A stretch of DNA of 64,000 nt from NCBI GenBank assembly GCA_028015205.1, contig CM051516.1:52332230-52396229 (forward strand), given 5' to 3'. Below, in pieces: positions 11,471 through 22,504 of this stretch (the stretch's first letter is position 1; every line of letters starts with the position of its first letter). The notes beneath the pieces were generated by a model. That model saw only the letters and a list, made by a program, of their open reading frames with translations. It was not told where the DNA came from and did no database searches. This stretch comes from Mytilisepta virgata. Lineage: Eukaryota > Mollusca > Bivalvia > Mytilida > Mytilidae. Position numbers and translations under genes: made by a program.

Positions 11471-12940
11471 CAGGCCCTGGAACTAGGTTGCTCTTACAAT
11501 GAACCCCCAGTCATTAGTATTAAACAGTGCAGATATATTTCAAGAGTTTATTATTAGTATACTATTTGCAACTTCTATCCATATTTGTTAATCAACTAAA
11601 TAAAATAATATAATTTGAAATTAAACCAGCAATTTGACCAGACAACAAACCGTACAAGTATAATGTAAAGGCGACAACGTATCACTCCGCAGTTATTATG
11701 ATGATTCTCAAAAAGTTATTTATTTACAAACTAAAATCAGCATTATTATCAGGAAATCTTTCCAAAATTACATTGCAATTAAAGATTGCTTTAAATTTTG
11801 AACAAGTTATAGTTTTATATCCTGTTCAAAACTTTATTACAATTCTTAATGATTCAATGAGAAGTATTCAAAAATCAGAGACTGAAAAACAGGCTAAAAA
11901 GTAAAGGTTGCTTATGAAACAAACGATCCTTGCAGGCCAATTATATTGATGTTATCTTGAATCATTTTGTTTTTCAATCTAATTTTGCCAATTGTCGACA
12001 TGAATTGATTTTGGAAAATGTCATCATGCTTATCGTGATATTCCTTTTCAGACATTGATTAAAGATTGCTATTTCATCTAGAACTTGACGATAACAGGAA
12101 GTTAAAGAACAATGTAAGAGTCTATGTTAATATATAAGCTTTGTACTTTTATCTGTATTTTATGCCTTTATAAGAATGGAACCGTACCACAAGTAACATG
12201 TACGAATATTCCATTTTATATTGTTTTGCAAGTGGTATCGAAAAAGACCGATTTAGGTCGGTTAAGAATGAGGTCGCGAACCTGAAACTGAGCTTCGAGA
12301 AAATCTGGTGATCTCAAGCAACGCAGTCCCTGAGCCTAAAGATCTGAAGTTCGAGGGAGTACACCTTTAGCTCCATTGGTAGATGTGTTATCAAATACTG
12401 AATTCCAAGAGTATTTACAATTTAATGAAAAAGTAACTATCAGTATAAAACTTTAAGAAATTATAACTTGCCAATTGTAAACCTCCCTTTTCTCAGGAGG
12501 AAAATACTAATAACTCAAGCTTATGGTGTGTACATTTCACATTTAACAGTTCACTGTGATACATGTAATATGTACAATGACATTCTCAGCAGAGCGACAT
12601 TGGTGTCAGTTTAATCAAACTTTAATGCGTATGAATATGAAAGGATACAATGTATGCGTTAATGAGACAATACCCCACTACACCAAACCCGACAATAGGT
12701 TAACTAAATGGACCGGTGGTAAGATTCTCCAAAAGCAATAAAGTCAGCATTCATTGTTACAAATTTATATATATAACAGTAATCAGACTTTAGACAACCA
12801 GTCCAAATACACAGTCCTATCTTGGGAATTGCCAGTACAGAATGTGATGGGATGGAACTGGTTATAACTTCGTCGTTCATTCTAAATCTTACATGAATGA
12901 TTAAATACAAAAAAAAACGACAAATAGTACTTTATTCTAA
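11471..12940. other. No gene seen
   Basis: No supported gene. A TATATATA-containing stretch at about 12941-12950 lies 45 bp before an in-frame upstream ATG of the receptor gene and could be its core promoter, but it is weak evidence in AT-rich DNA. Confidence 0.4.
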
Positions 12941-13067
12941 ACTTATATATAGTCTTCAGTGATTCACTCTGAAGAAGCGTGTAGGCATGGAATATGGGAT
13001 ACGTCTAGTCTTCAGATCTAAATACAAATTTTTCAGTTTCTTTACTTTCTTTTCCAGGAAACTATTA

Positions 13068-14195
13068 ATGTTAGATAATGATACGGATTACCAAACATCC
13101 TATATTGATGACTATGGAATTTATCACAGCTTTTCGAATACGTCCACTTTCAATAATAATATTACATGGTTGTATTATCCAACATCTTTGTACATAATAG
13201 GAGAGTATGTAACACCAGTTGTATTTTCCATCGGAATCTTTTTCAACGTTTTTGCTGGTATGATACTGAGAGTAACCGAATGTAAAAAAGTGACACCATT
13301 CGTATACTTGTTTTCACTTTGCATTATTGATTCCGTCTATCTGATTGCCAAACTGATACCAAACAAGCTTTATAACATATATATTGTACCCGGTGTTTGT
13401 CAAATTGTTTATTACTTGTCTTTCCTCTGTATTTTCATGGAATGGTGGATTATCGTTATGCTTCTATCCGAACGCTGCATTGCTCTATATAGTTCTAGAT
13501 TATCAAGTAAATACTGCAGTGCATTTCGGGTAAAATGTGCACTTATTACAGTGTCTCTTTTTTCAATCGTTGCTCATTTATATCACACTTGGACAAGTGT
13601 TGTTCAAGATAACGGTATCCAAAAGAACTGTATCATAATTCCAGAGTTTTTTCAGTATTTAACATTATTGCGTAAACTTGACGTCATCTTTGCTTTTCTA
13701 GTTCCATTTATTCTTATTTTACTGATGATGGTAGTTTTGTCGGTGCAACTGTTTAAAAGAAAACGAAGTTGCAAAAATGACATTCATCAGTTTGTGTCAA
13801 CATCAACAACTGTTGCTAAGAGACCAGTAACATTATGTGTTGAAGACAGAGGCATATCCAGAAAGATTCCGGATGGACTTGCATTGCGTATCATTGTGTC
13901 CAAACGCAGTGTAACGGTCAAACTGTTGATCGTGGTTACACTGAAAATCATATTGTGCGTTCCTCATGATTTACTAAAGGCAAAATTAACTTTGTTTGAT
14001 ACATATGCTTCTTCAGATATAGAACGAATCGTACTTTTATTTCTGGATGAAGTATACTCTTTAAATTTTAGCATCAAAGGAATTTTATGTTTGATACTAT
14101 TTCCATCATTTCGCAGTTTAACTGGTCGTTATCTCTTAAAAAAACTACGAAAATGTTGCCAACGTATATTTATAAGAGATCATAACGAAATATAG
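13068..14195 (+). CDS. Rhodopsin-like seven-transmembrane receptor (orphan GPCR)
   Basis: A 375-residue frame with seven hydrophobic segments and class A landmarks. The N-terminus has N-glycosylation sites near residues 4, 24 and 31. TM1 carries FFN (58-60) and TM2 has an Asp at 88. Cys111 at the top of TM3 and Cys188 in loop 2 can form the conserved disulfide. TM3 ends E-R-C (135-137) instead of D/ERY. TM5 has Pro213, TM6 has C-V-P (297-299), and TM7 lacks NPxxY, ending in L-F-P. The third loop and C-tail are basic. It would sit in the plasma membrane and couple an unknown ligand to G proteins; FMRFamide/neuropeptide-type or lineage-specific chemosensory receptors are the nearest guesses. 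I chose the start at 13068 because a strong acceptor (pyrimidine tract plus CAG, 13035-13057) lies 10 nt upstream. The frame is also open back to an ATG at 12987, which would give 402 residues. Confidence 0.78.
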   Translation: MLDNDTDYQTSYIDDYGIYHSFSNTSTFNNNITWLYYPTSLYIIGEYVTPVVFSIGIFFNVFAGMILRVTECKKVTPFVYLFSLCIIDSVYLIAKLIPNKLYNIYIVPGVCQIVYYLSFLCIFMEWWIIVMLLSERCIALYSSRLSSKYCSAFRVKCALITVSLFSIVAHLYHTWTSVVQDNGIQKNCIIIPEFFQYLTLLRKLDVIFAFLVPFILILLMMVVLSVQLFKRKRSCKNDIHQFVSTSTTVAKRPVTLCVEDRGISRKIPDGLALRIIVSKRSVTVKLLIVVTLKIILCVPHDLLKAKLTLFDTYASSDIERIVLLFLDEVYSLNFSIKGILCLILFPSFRSLTGRYLLKKLRKCCQRIFIRDHNEI

Positions 14196-14515
14196 TTATC
14201 ATCGCCTACAATGTTCCATTGTTTTAATTATATCAGTGAAATATTTAAAAATCTCATTTTTACATCCACTTCGTAATCCCGGTTATTAAAAATTTAACTT
14301 TTTTCATTTTCCAAATTTTCCTTGTTTCTGTACATTTCTTTACATAATATTGTTCCGAAACACTAATTAAAAGATTAAGCCTTTTTTCAATTATTCACTC
14401 CTTCGGTACAAGAAAATAAGCAAAAGTTTTCAAATGTAAATTATAGTGATCTATCCCGTATGGTGTCACAAAAAAATCTCCTTGTATTTATCTATTTTGT
14501 AAATCGAAAGTATAA

Positions 14516-14815
14516 TGACACATATAATTACCAATTATTTTCTGTTGTTAATTATTTGGAATATTTATAATTACTTGTTGTTTTCTGTTTTTTATCATTT
14601 GGAATATTTTTAATTACTTGTTGTTTTCTGTTGTTTTTCATTTGGAACTACTTTTTTTTAATTATTGCTATTGTTTTATTGTTATCAAAATAAAAGTTTG
14701 TGTTGTTACGTTTTTGGTTTTACTTGAACAGGTGTATTGTTACAGATATATACATACAGGTATATATGTATTGTTACAGATATATACATACAGGTATATA
14801 TGTTTTGGGTTTTAC
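14516..14815. repeat. Short local tandem duplications
   Basis: TTACTTGTTGTTTTCTG recurs at about 57-bp spacing between 14570 and 14635. Then a 34-bp unit starting TATTGTTACAGATATATAC is duplicated exactly in tandem (14735 and 14769). Confidence 0.7.
14689..14694 (+). promoter_or_regulatory. Candidate polyadenylation signal for the receptor gene
   Basis: AATAAA followed at once by a GT-rich stretch (TTTGTGTTGTTACG), which resembles a downstream element. It lies about 490 bp past the receptor stop. An ATTAAA at 14366-14371 is a nearer alternative. Confidence 0.35.
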
Positions 14816-15074
14816 GTACGTAACTGACAGTTGAAAATCAGTTTCACTCCACTTGATTCCAAGATTCAACTCCACTTCACCTATAATAATGACTTCTTAT
14901 AACAACCTTTTTTATTATGAAGTCCAATATTACGGTAATTTGTATAATGTTACTGACAACTCATGTATATTTTCGGTTTTGCATAGTTTGGGCAGGCTGA
15001 GCATAACTGAAGAGCCATCGTTTGTCAAAACGCATACTAGTATTTAAGCTAAAGTTACATTGAAATTAAACAAA

Positions 15075-15212
15075 TGCTGGCATTACGTATCATTGTGTCC
15101 AAACGCAGTATAACGGCCAAACTGTTGATCGTGGTTACACTGAAAATCATATTCTGCGTTCCTCATGATTTACTAAAGGAAAAATTAACTTTGTTTGATA
15201 CATATGCTTCTT
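15075..15212 (+). pseudogene. Duplicated fragment of the receptor gene (TM6 region)
   Basis: About 138 bp nearly identical to 13878-14015 of the receptor (differences such as GTGTAACGGTC versus GTATAACGGCC, and ATTGTGCG versus ATTCTGCG). It covers the end of loop 3, TM6 and the start of loop 3 on the outside. Both edges stop abruptly and there is no ATG context or TM7, so it cannot encode a receptor. High identity points to a recent local duplication or gene-conversion tract. Confidence 0.88.
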
Positions 15213-15307
15213 GGTTAAAATTGAAACATTGACAAATTAAAGTACAATTTCACCGTTTGTACAAAAAACAGACCAAACAGAGGTCAAAATACAAACTTTA
15301 ATAAAAC

Positions 15308-15593
15308 ATAAATAAATACGTGTGGTGTAGTGGTTAGAGCAGCGAACTATGTTAGATTCCCGTACGAGTTGAAGATTTCAGGGATTAAATTGCTATCGAC
15401 ACCATTTGCAAGGACGGTCTCGGTAAAGTTGTTAGTTTGTTCGATGGGGATAAAAAATGGATGTCTCGTATTAAGGGAGAGCAACACTCTTAGCACGTTT
15501 AAGACTTTCCAGTAGGCTCTCGCACCCGTGTCCAGTGGAGACCGAATAGCATAAGTTGGTATAACTTGTTTCCCAATCCACTATAAATAAATA
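15308..15593 (+). mobile_element. tRNA-derived SINE, second family
   Basis: The body spans 15319-15582 and is flanked by ATAAATAAATA at 15308-15318 and 15583-15593. This is a perfect 11-bp match, though low in complexity. The head has the A-box type TGGTGTAGTGGTTAGAGC (15322-15339), close to many tRNA genes. A degenerate B box lies further in. The body ends in AATCCACT. Its head and body differ from the SINE at 1826. Confidence 0.72.
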
Positions 15594-15837
15594 AGTTTAA
15601 ACTAATAAAGTAATCATGATTGTCTGAATTGGTACAATCACTTATAAATGGTTTTAACAAACAACAAAAAAGATAACAGGGAAGGTCAACAATGATAGCA
15701 ATCAGTCAAAGCATCCACAACTGACAGAACTCCGGACAAAAAATAACATTAAAGAGCACAAACATAAACAAAAGAGAGTGTCAGGGTAGTTTGACTTGGT
15801 ACAAACACTGAACACTGGATGGGTCAAACCGGTTTTA

Positions 15838-18040
15838 TGAGAACAAGAAATACCAAAGGGATATTCGAAGGAGAGAAAAATCGTAACAACTGACAAACTC
15901 CGGAGAACAAGACCAAAACAATACATGCACTACAATTAAAAACTAAAAACATATGAACAACATGGACCCCCACCCCCAAAAAAAACCGAGGGTAGACTGA
16001 GGTGCTCCGGAAGAGTAAGCAGTCTCTGCTTCCTACAGGACATCCGCCATGCTGCCGATGTCAAATCCGGTATGAGGAAGGGATAATATTAATGGAACAG
16101 GTCCATTTTCATTTTTCATAAACCTCCCCTTTATCTATTCCAAAAGTCTGGTGTATCAAACACACTATACAAACCAATATAGTATGATAACCAACAAGGT
16201 GAGCGCTTACCTTCATACAAAACTAGACTGTACATAATTTATATATCAGGGTCAGAATGTGCTCATTTTAACTGTAAAACTAGAGAAGGCTCTCAATAAA
16301 GTGTTTAATGCTACCTCGTCATAGAGTTCAATAGAAATCGTCATTATTCGTGAGAGGCCAGTATGAATTAAGTCTAATTCCGAGAAAGAGCAATTAAATA
16401 TGTGTAGCCCTTACTGTGAAAAGATCTTAATTAACATACCAAGTTTCTGTGGGTTATTAGCAAGACTTTTACATTTATTCACGATATTACAATAGAAACT
16501 AGGATTGCAAAACCCGTTCATGATAAGTGCTTTTCTGGAAGCCGGGTATATAGCTAAAAGATGTTGATAATTTTTTTTAAAAGCATTAAGCAGTTGTGAA
16601 ATCTATAAACCATAATCGTATGGTTTCGCTCGTTAAAATCTTCCAACCTTGAGCAAATTCGTGCAACACTGTGATATGTACAATCCATACGATGGTGCTA
16701 CAGGAAATGAGAGAAGTTTGTAATTGGAAAATCGTCCCTTTTATCATACATTTTAGTAAGTATCTCTCCATTTTTTGATATTTATAGTAAACAGCATTTA
16801 CTATTCCTATTAACTTTTTTCAAATTTAGCTCTTTTGGATAAATAACTTTTGCATATTTAAGAAACTCGGGGTTATCAACAGTCAGTACACCATCAAGAA
16901 ACCAGAAATTGTTGTTAAAAAATATCAATTAATTTATCATGATTCTGTATTTCACCTTTTAAGGAGTTAATTCATGAAACACTGTTCATAACAATATAAA
17001 AATAAGTCGATAATAAGAGGAGCACAGTTTGTACCCATAGGAATCCCAATGACTTGTTGATATACAGTATTGCCAAAACCAACAAACATGTTGTCCATCA
17101 AGAAGTTTAGGGCCTAGATCATGTCATCGTTTGTTTAAAAACTGTAATTTGCATACTTTTTATGACTGAAAAATGCTTTAAAACTATTAAAACAAACTTA
17201 AACCAGAAGATGCAAAAGACTACCAGTTAATAAGTGCACTCAACTTTTCTTTGATAAGATCGCGAGGAATGCTTGTATCATTGTAGAAAAATCATAACTG
17301 TCCACAGCACTTACTTGATGATTTATTGTTTGAAATCGAGAGACAGAATTTTTTACACACCAAAAACAATTTATGTCTTAATTTTTATAAACTTTGTTAC
17401 AATAATTAATGACAAGTTCACTTATACAAGTTAGAGAACTTGTTAAAAGAACAGACAGTTAAGTAGTGGTACATTCGCTAGATGCAGAAATAAAACGAAA
17501 TTTGTATGGATTTTTATGTAAATTAGATAACCAGTACATCGTAGGAACATTGTGGTGTTCGGTAGGAGCTGGGAACTGTTCAGTGGCTTTATTGTTTTGT
17601 TCAGTTATGTCTTTTACTAGAAATCTAGTTTCAAGGAAAGTGCTAAAATGATCTAATTCCTCTCTTAATACTTTTTTATATTATCACAACGTTATTAGCT
17701 GCTTTAGTTGCTGGAACAAAGACAAAAGTTTCACCTAATTCAGTGTGGTTTTTATTCTAGGTAGATATAACTTATTACCTGTCTCTGTATAGTGTATTTG
17801 ATAGTATTTAATACGTTTCTCTACAATACTCATAATTTTATTCTTGAATTTATTCAATGCATTCTTGTTAGTACTTTCTTTTAATCTATTTTACAAAATA
17901 GTAACTGCCTTACTGATTGTATTCTGACAAGCTTGCCAATTCACTTTGGAAGAAGGGCGATATTTTGTGCCCTTTGAGAAGAAACTGTTTAACCTCCTTG
18001 TCTGTGACGATGTTTATGTATCCATTAGGTAGATATAATG
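15838..18040 (-). mobile_element. Decayed Penelope-like retroelement, copy 2
   Basis: The 3' tail (15838-16110) matches 22505-22790 nearly base for base. Upstream on the minus strand, scattered reading frames restore reverse-transcriptase landmarks. One at about 17000-17080 reads V-I-G-I-P-M-G-T-N-C-A-P-L, the RT loop before motif B. One at about 16690-16750 reads M-Y-D-K-R-D-D-F-P-I, equivalent to L-Y-D-K-R-D-D-F-D-F-P-I in copy 1. One at about 17935-18000 gives an N-terminal K-G-T-K-Y-R stretch. Frames are broken by many stops and shifts, so it is inactive. No GIY-YIG endonuclease was recognised. It is older than copy 1 by its damage. Confidence 0.75.
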
Positions 18041-19436
18041 TGATTTTATACAATCGCAAGTGCTTGGGTAGTGTTTAAGTTTGTTTTATGAGTATTCTAA
18101 CCTTCAATGACCCTGTGGTATGTATACCAATTCCAAATGATATAAAAAATGTCCACTGGCTGCAACAATAACGATACTTAATTTAAACATCAGTGTCAAA
18201 CACAGTCAAATTATGCTGGTTTTCGCTTAGACAACGATACTTTGAATACCTTAACGGAATACATGTGTTAATTAATTCATATTTTATCATGTTTGAAAAT
18301 CATGTTTCTGATTTATATTTTCTGTTTTGTGAATTAAAAGAATGACAAAAATTATGTAAAGCTACTTTACTAGCTATTCGAAGTTATCTGAATAAAAATT
18401 TTCTTCTAATTGTATAGTTTCATAAATTTTAAAGTGGCAGATGTATAGTGGAAGGCCCGTTACATGTGAAAAGCTAACCGGTAAATCATTCGCGTCTTCA
18501 TACTACACATTTTATGACAATTACAGACATACATGTAGATGTATCACTCCCGCCAGAAAAAGAATACACTGTTGATTAGTTTGTTTTTTTTTCTCCCTTC
18601 AAAATATCAGTGAAAACAAATGGGGATATAAAATGTATAAACTAAACTTGTACACATAATTATTAGGTGTAAGTGTATTAACGGAAAAGCTCTTCAATGT
18701 GGCCTTCAATGACAAGCAACGCCCCATACAAAAAAAAAAATAAATCTACCACTATATAACCCTCGGCTATACTGGTATTTAAGAATTCTGCAAAAAAAGT
18801 TACAGCAAATCTTTGAATTAAATCCATTAATTACACTCTGTAAATTCAGCAAGATACTTTCTGTTTATCAGCGGAAAAAAATCCTAACAGTATCTTTTTA
18901 GAACTGGACCGTGAACAATGCATGCAGTATATTTTGATCGGTGAAAGGCTTGCTTACGGGTTCCTTTCGTAGGGTTTGCAGGTTCGTTGTGGGAAATATT
19001 GATTAAACTTCGACTCAAGTTGTATTCAAACATCGTTACCCCATTGGAGACTCATTCATTTTTTTTTTATCTGAACAAGTCTTGATATAAAGTTTGAATT
19101 TGGTAACATCTTTAAAATGCATGCAATTTTTGCTCCAAGCAAGTCGTAAATTTATTAACAAACGTCCATCAATATAAAGAATAAAGAGTAGATGGTTCGT
19201 TTGCAGTTGAAATACATTGTGTTATCTTTCTTGAGAAATGAGATGTTGGTTAAAACCTTACAGAGACTTACAAGGTAAAGAACATCAAAATAACCACTGT
19301 TCACTGGATTTCAGTTCTACACTGGTCATGCTGGTTACCTCCTACATTTGATTTATATTAACCATACATCCATCTTTTACCTTGACCAAGAGTATCTATA
19401 GATATTTTAAGCTACTTTATTTATACTATATTTACA
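18041..19436. other. No gene seen
   Basis: AT-rich, no supported exon, RNA gene or transposon terminus. Confidence 0.45.
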
Positions 19437-19573
19437 TAATATTATGGTCTTGTGGCGGTTATATGCGAAATATTTGTCAGGTCTGAGTGACATATTACCC
19501 GACGCGAAGCGGAGTTATACATCACTCAGACCTGGCAAATATTTCGCATTACCTTCGCAAGACCCTAATATTG
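19437..19573. repeat. Hairpin-forming foldback element
   Basis: Two arms of about 50-55 bp are inverted copies. The left inner arm is GCGAAATATTTGTCAGGTCT, continuing GAGTGA; the right arm is its complement with one mismatch. Outer parts (AATATTA-GGTCTTG / complement) also pair with a few mismatches. The loop of about 30 nt includes CCCGACGCGAAGCGG. There is no ORF. It is a MITE-like palindrome; no clear target-site duplication. Confidence 0.82.
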
Positions 19574-19706
19574 TGATTGTTATACTTCATGCTAAGAATT
19601 CATCTAACTTAAAATTAATTCAGTTTTCTCATGTAAAAAAGCGAACCGCAGACTGAGACATTTCTTACTATAAATATTCATGAAAAGCGCTCTATTCTTT
19701 TAACAG

Positions 19707-19840
19707 TAAATGTACACAAAAATTCGCGTGACATATAAAGCCGCACGTGGACATATTACTGTATTTGCCGGATAAATGTACACAAAAACTCACGCGACGC
19801 ATAAAGCCGCACGTGGACATATTACTGTAGTTCATATGCC
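19707..19840. repeat. 66-bp tandem duplication with CACGTG boxes
   Basis: A unit starting TAAATGTACACAAAAA and containing AAAGCCGCACGTGGACATAT occurs at 19707 and 19773, then partly degrades. Each copy carries one perfect E-box CACGTG. No gene flanks it closely, so a regulatory role is only a possibility. Confidence 0.8.
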
Positions 19841-20270
19841 CCAGTGGTTTCTGTCATGAAGTATAATAATGGACATTAATCCTAAGGTTAGTTACCTTCA
19901 TAATTGTTAGTAGTTTGTCATACTTATTTTTGAACCTTTATAAATGTGAATCGAGACATCGGTCTCTAATACCAACATCAAAACATATGTTACATGATCC
20001 TTATTCCGCTTATAACTGATAAGATTTCGCCTAGAGATGAGTTTTACTCGTCACTGTAGAGATCATTATATATATATATTATTTACACAACTCCAGATGA
20101 AGATTTAAAATGAAAGTTCTGAAGAAAATAGAATAAAATAGAAAATAATTGTATCGTGCGCTGTCCAGGGACAGACCTTGTCAACTACAGACACTACTGA
20201 AAGGCTTTATAACAAGAAATGATTATGTTTACATTGAAGATTTATTATTTTGAGATATTTGGAATTGCAC

Positions 20271-20523
20271 AAATATGTGGTATTATCACATGTAACCAGT
20301 TGAAATATCCGCAAAATAATACCGATGCAACAAAACAATGGGAAAGTCCGTAAAACTGACATCCAAAGAAATGACGAAGTCATGAGAATGGAACACAACA
20401 AACAAATATGTGGTATTTTCACATGTAACCAGTTGAAATATCCGCAAAAGAATACCATGGGAAAGTCCGTAAAATTGAAATTTAAAGAAAAGACGAAGTC
20501 ATGAGAATGGAACACAATAAACA
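20271..20523. repeat. Tandem duplication, about 133-bp unit
   Basis: Unit 1 (20271-20403) and unit 2 (20404-20523) share AAATATGTGGTATT, CACATGTAACCAGTTGAAAT, ATGGGAAAGTCCGTAAAA and GACGAAGTCATGAGAATGGA. Unit 2 lacks about 15 bp. The long minus-strand frame across here (20207-20638) is a product of the repeat and has no domain. Confidence 0.85.
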
Positions 20524-20790
20524 GACGCCACAAGAATAAATGTATAACTAAAAGAATAAAAAAAAACAATATAATAAACAAAACAAAAATAGAACAAGAC
20601 AGAACAGAAACTAAAGCACAAGCAATGTGAACTCTCACTAAAAATAGGGAATAAAATCAGGTGATCCGGACGAAAAGGCATGTCATGCTCCGTTAACGGC
20701 ATCCGTCACATTGCCTGTGAAGAAATCTAGTGACGTGTCAAGTCCGTTGAGGTGTTTTAAAATTCCAAAAGGATGTGAAACTGTCATGAC
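20524..20790. repeat. Dispersed repeat family C
   Basis: It contains AGCAATGTGAACTC and CATGCTCCGTTAACGGCATC with CCGTCACATT. The same series occurs at 30640-30830 and a short form near 32195-32225 (CATGCCATGCTCCGG). The preceding tandem duplication may be its variable part. Parent element unknown. Confidence 0.6.
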
Positions 20791-22504
20791 TATTTTTCAT
20801 ACATTGTATTGTTTCACTGTTTGTACATTTTTCATGAATCCAAAATTCATGAATAAAATACATTTTGATGAACCAGACCTATAATTTAAACAAACAAAAA
20901 TAGTCATGGGGTTATAGTTTTTACCTTTTGGTCCTAAGGGCTAAAGCGGAATGGAGGTAACATTTTATTGTTTTCAATGGATAACTTGAACAAGGATGAT
21001 ACATGTCTTATGTTTCTTGGTGTGGTCAAGAACAGATCAGAGGAAGCCAACAAAGAAACTAGAATTAAAACAAATTATCGCTTAAAGCTTTCGGTGTTCA
21101 GCTACATTTTATACTTCTTCCCACGACTCGTGTTTTAAATAAGTTCATCAAATCTTTAAGTATCATGATTCGAGAAACGTAAAACCAATGCTGCAAATTA
21201 AAATCAGTTTGAATTTTGAATATTTTGTAACTTAATTAAAGCCATATCTTTCAATATTTTATAATGAAGATCAGAATAACTATCTGGAGAACTAATAAAA
21301 CTATGCTATATCAAAAAACAGACTGAATCGGAAATTAGATCAATTCACGATAATATATCTGTGACAAACCTGTACTAAATTCTCACTTGGAAGTCAAATT
21401 TAATTGATCGGAAGTTACATAAACGTCACCGATGCTAAGGAAACCAGTGTCCTCTGTCATGATTTATAACTTACATTCAGTATGATTCTCATCAGAATAG
21501 TTCAAAATTAAACCAGTTGATGTTGATTAACGGTAATTGATGCTGTCCGGATTTCCGAACATACATTTTGATTGAGATCCGTAAAAGTTCAGATGTGGTT
21601 TACATTTATACGCAGTCGAACTTTATAAATTAATTTTGATTGGCTAATGATACTGCATGTTGTATTTTTGCAATAGTGATGACTTTCCGTGCACCTAAAT
21701 GTAACGAAACCTGAGCTAAATATTGAAAGAGAGTATTCTTAGTTAGGGGATGGATACTGTAAAACAGCAATTTACCTTATAGAGCTTCCCAGAGTAAGAA
21801 AGTATATTCTGGTTGAATACTTTCATAACACCAGTCCTCAAGCACCAGCCCAAATTTTGAAATTATATGTATTAGTATCGGAAGATAAGACGTAAAATTG
21901 TACATTTTATATTTATAGTTGACTTATTAATTTTGAAATTAAAAAGTATAAAATGTAACTACCGTCAAAATACGGAAATACTTAGAATTTCGGGTGGAAA
22001 ATGTCAAAAAACTGAAGAAAAAAAACAAACTGTTCGTGTTTTATTGAAATATTAATATACATTTAATTGCATAAAATTTAACACAACTTTTACCCCTATA
22101 CATGTACATTGCATAATTGTTGTATCCCCTAAATGTATAAAATAAGTAATTTAATTTAATAAAATGTGAACTTGATATTCTCTTTGGTTAAAACAAAACA
22201 AAACAGTAAGTTAGTTTTGTTCCACGCTTACTCCGCCACTTGAAATAACAATTACGAATGTTAGAATTTTTGAAAATCAGTTATGCATCAGTTTAAGAAA
22301 CGGCAACTTTGGCTTATTTCTGAATTTGAGCAAAATGTGGAATATTTTTTGCGGCTTTGCACATATTTAGACCTTCATGACTGATTGTAAGACATGATTT
22401 GATGAAATATGGAAATAAATTGTATGACATTTGGTAGGATAAAGCATCCATTATGTCCTTTCCTATCCAACGTACGTGTGGTATGTGTGTATGTTTATTC
22501 TAAG
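20791..22504. other. No gene seen
   Basis: AT-rich with no supported exon or structured repeat. Confidence 0.45.

Noticed and set aside
12987..13067. Using the upstream ATG as the receptor start
   Set aside because: The extra 27 residues read through a textbook polypyrimidine tract and CAG acceptor; the ATG at 13068 fits a normal receptor N-terminus. It cannot be fully excluded.
20207..20638. A 143-codon membrane-like protein on the minus strand
   Set aside because: The frame spans a tandem duplication of noncoding repeat C; its hydrophobic look comes from A-rich DNA read in reverse and the same motif repeats in the protein.
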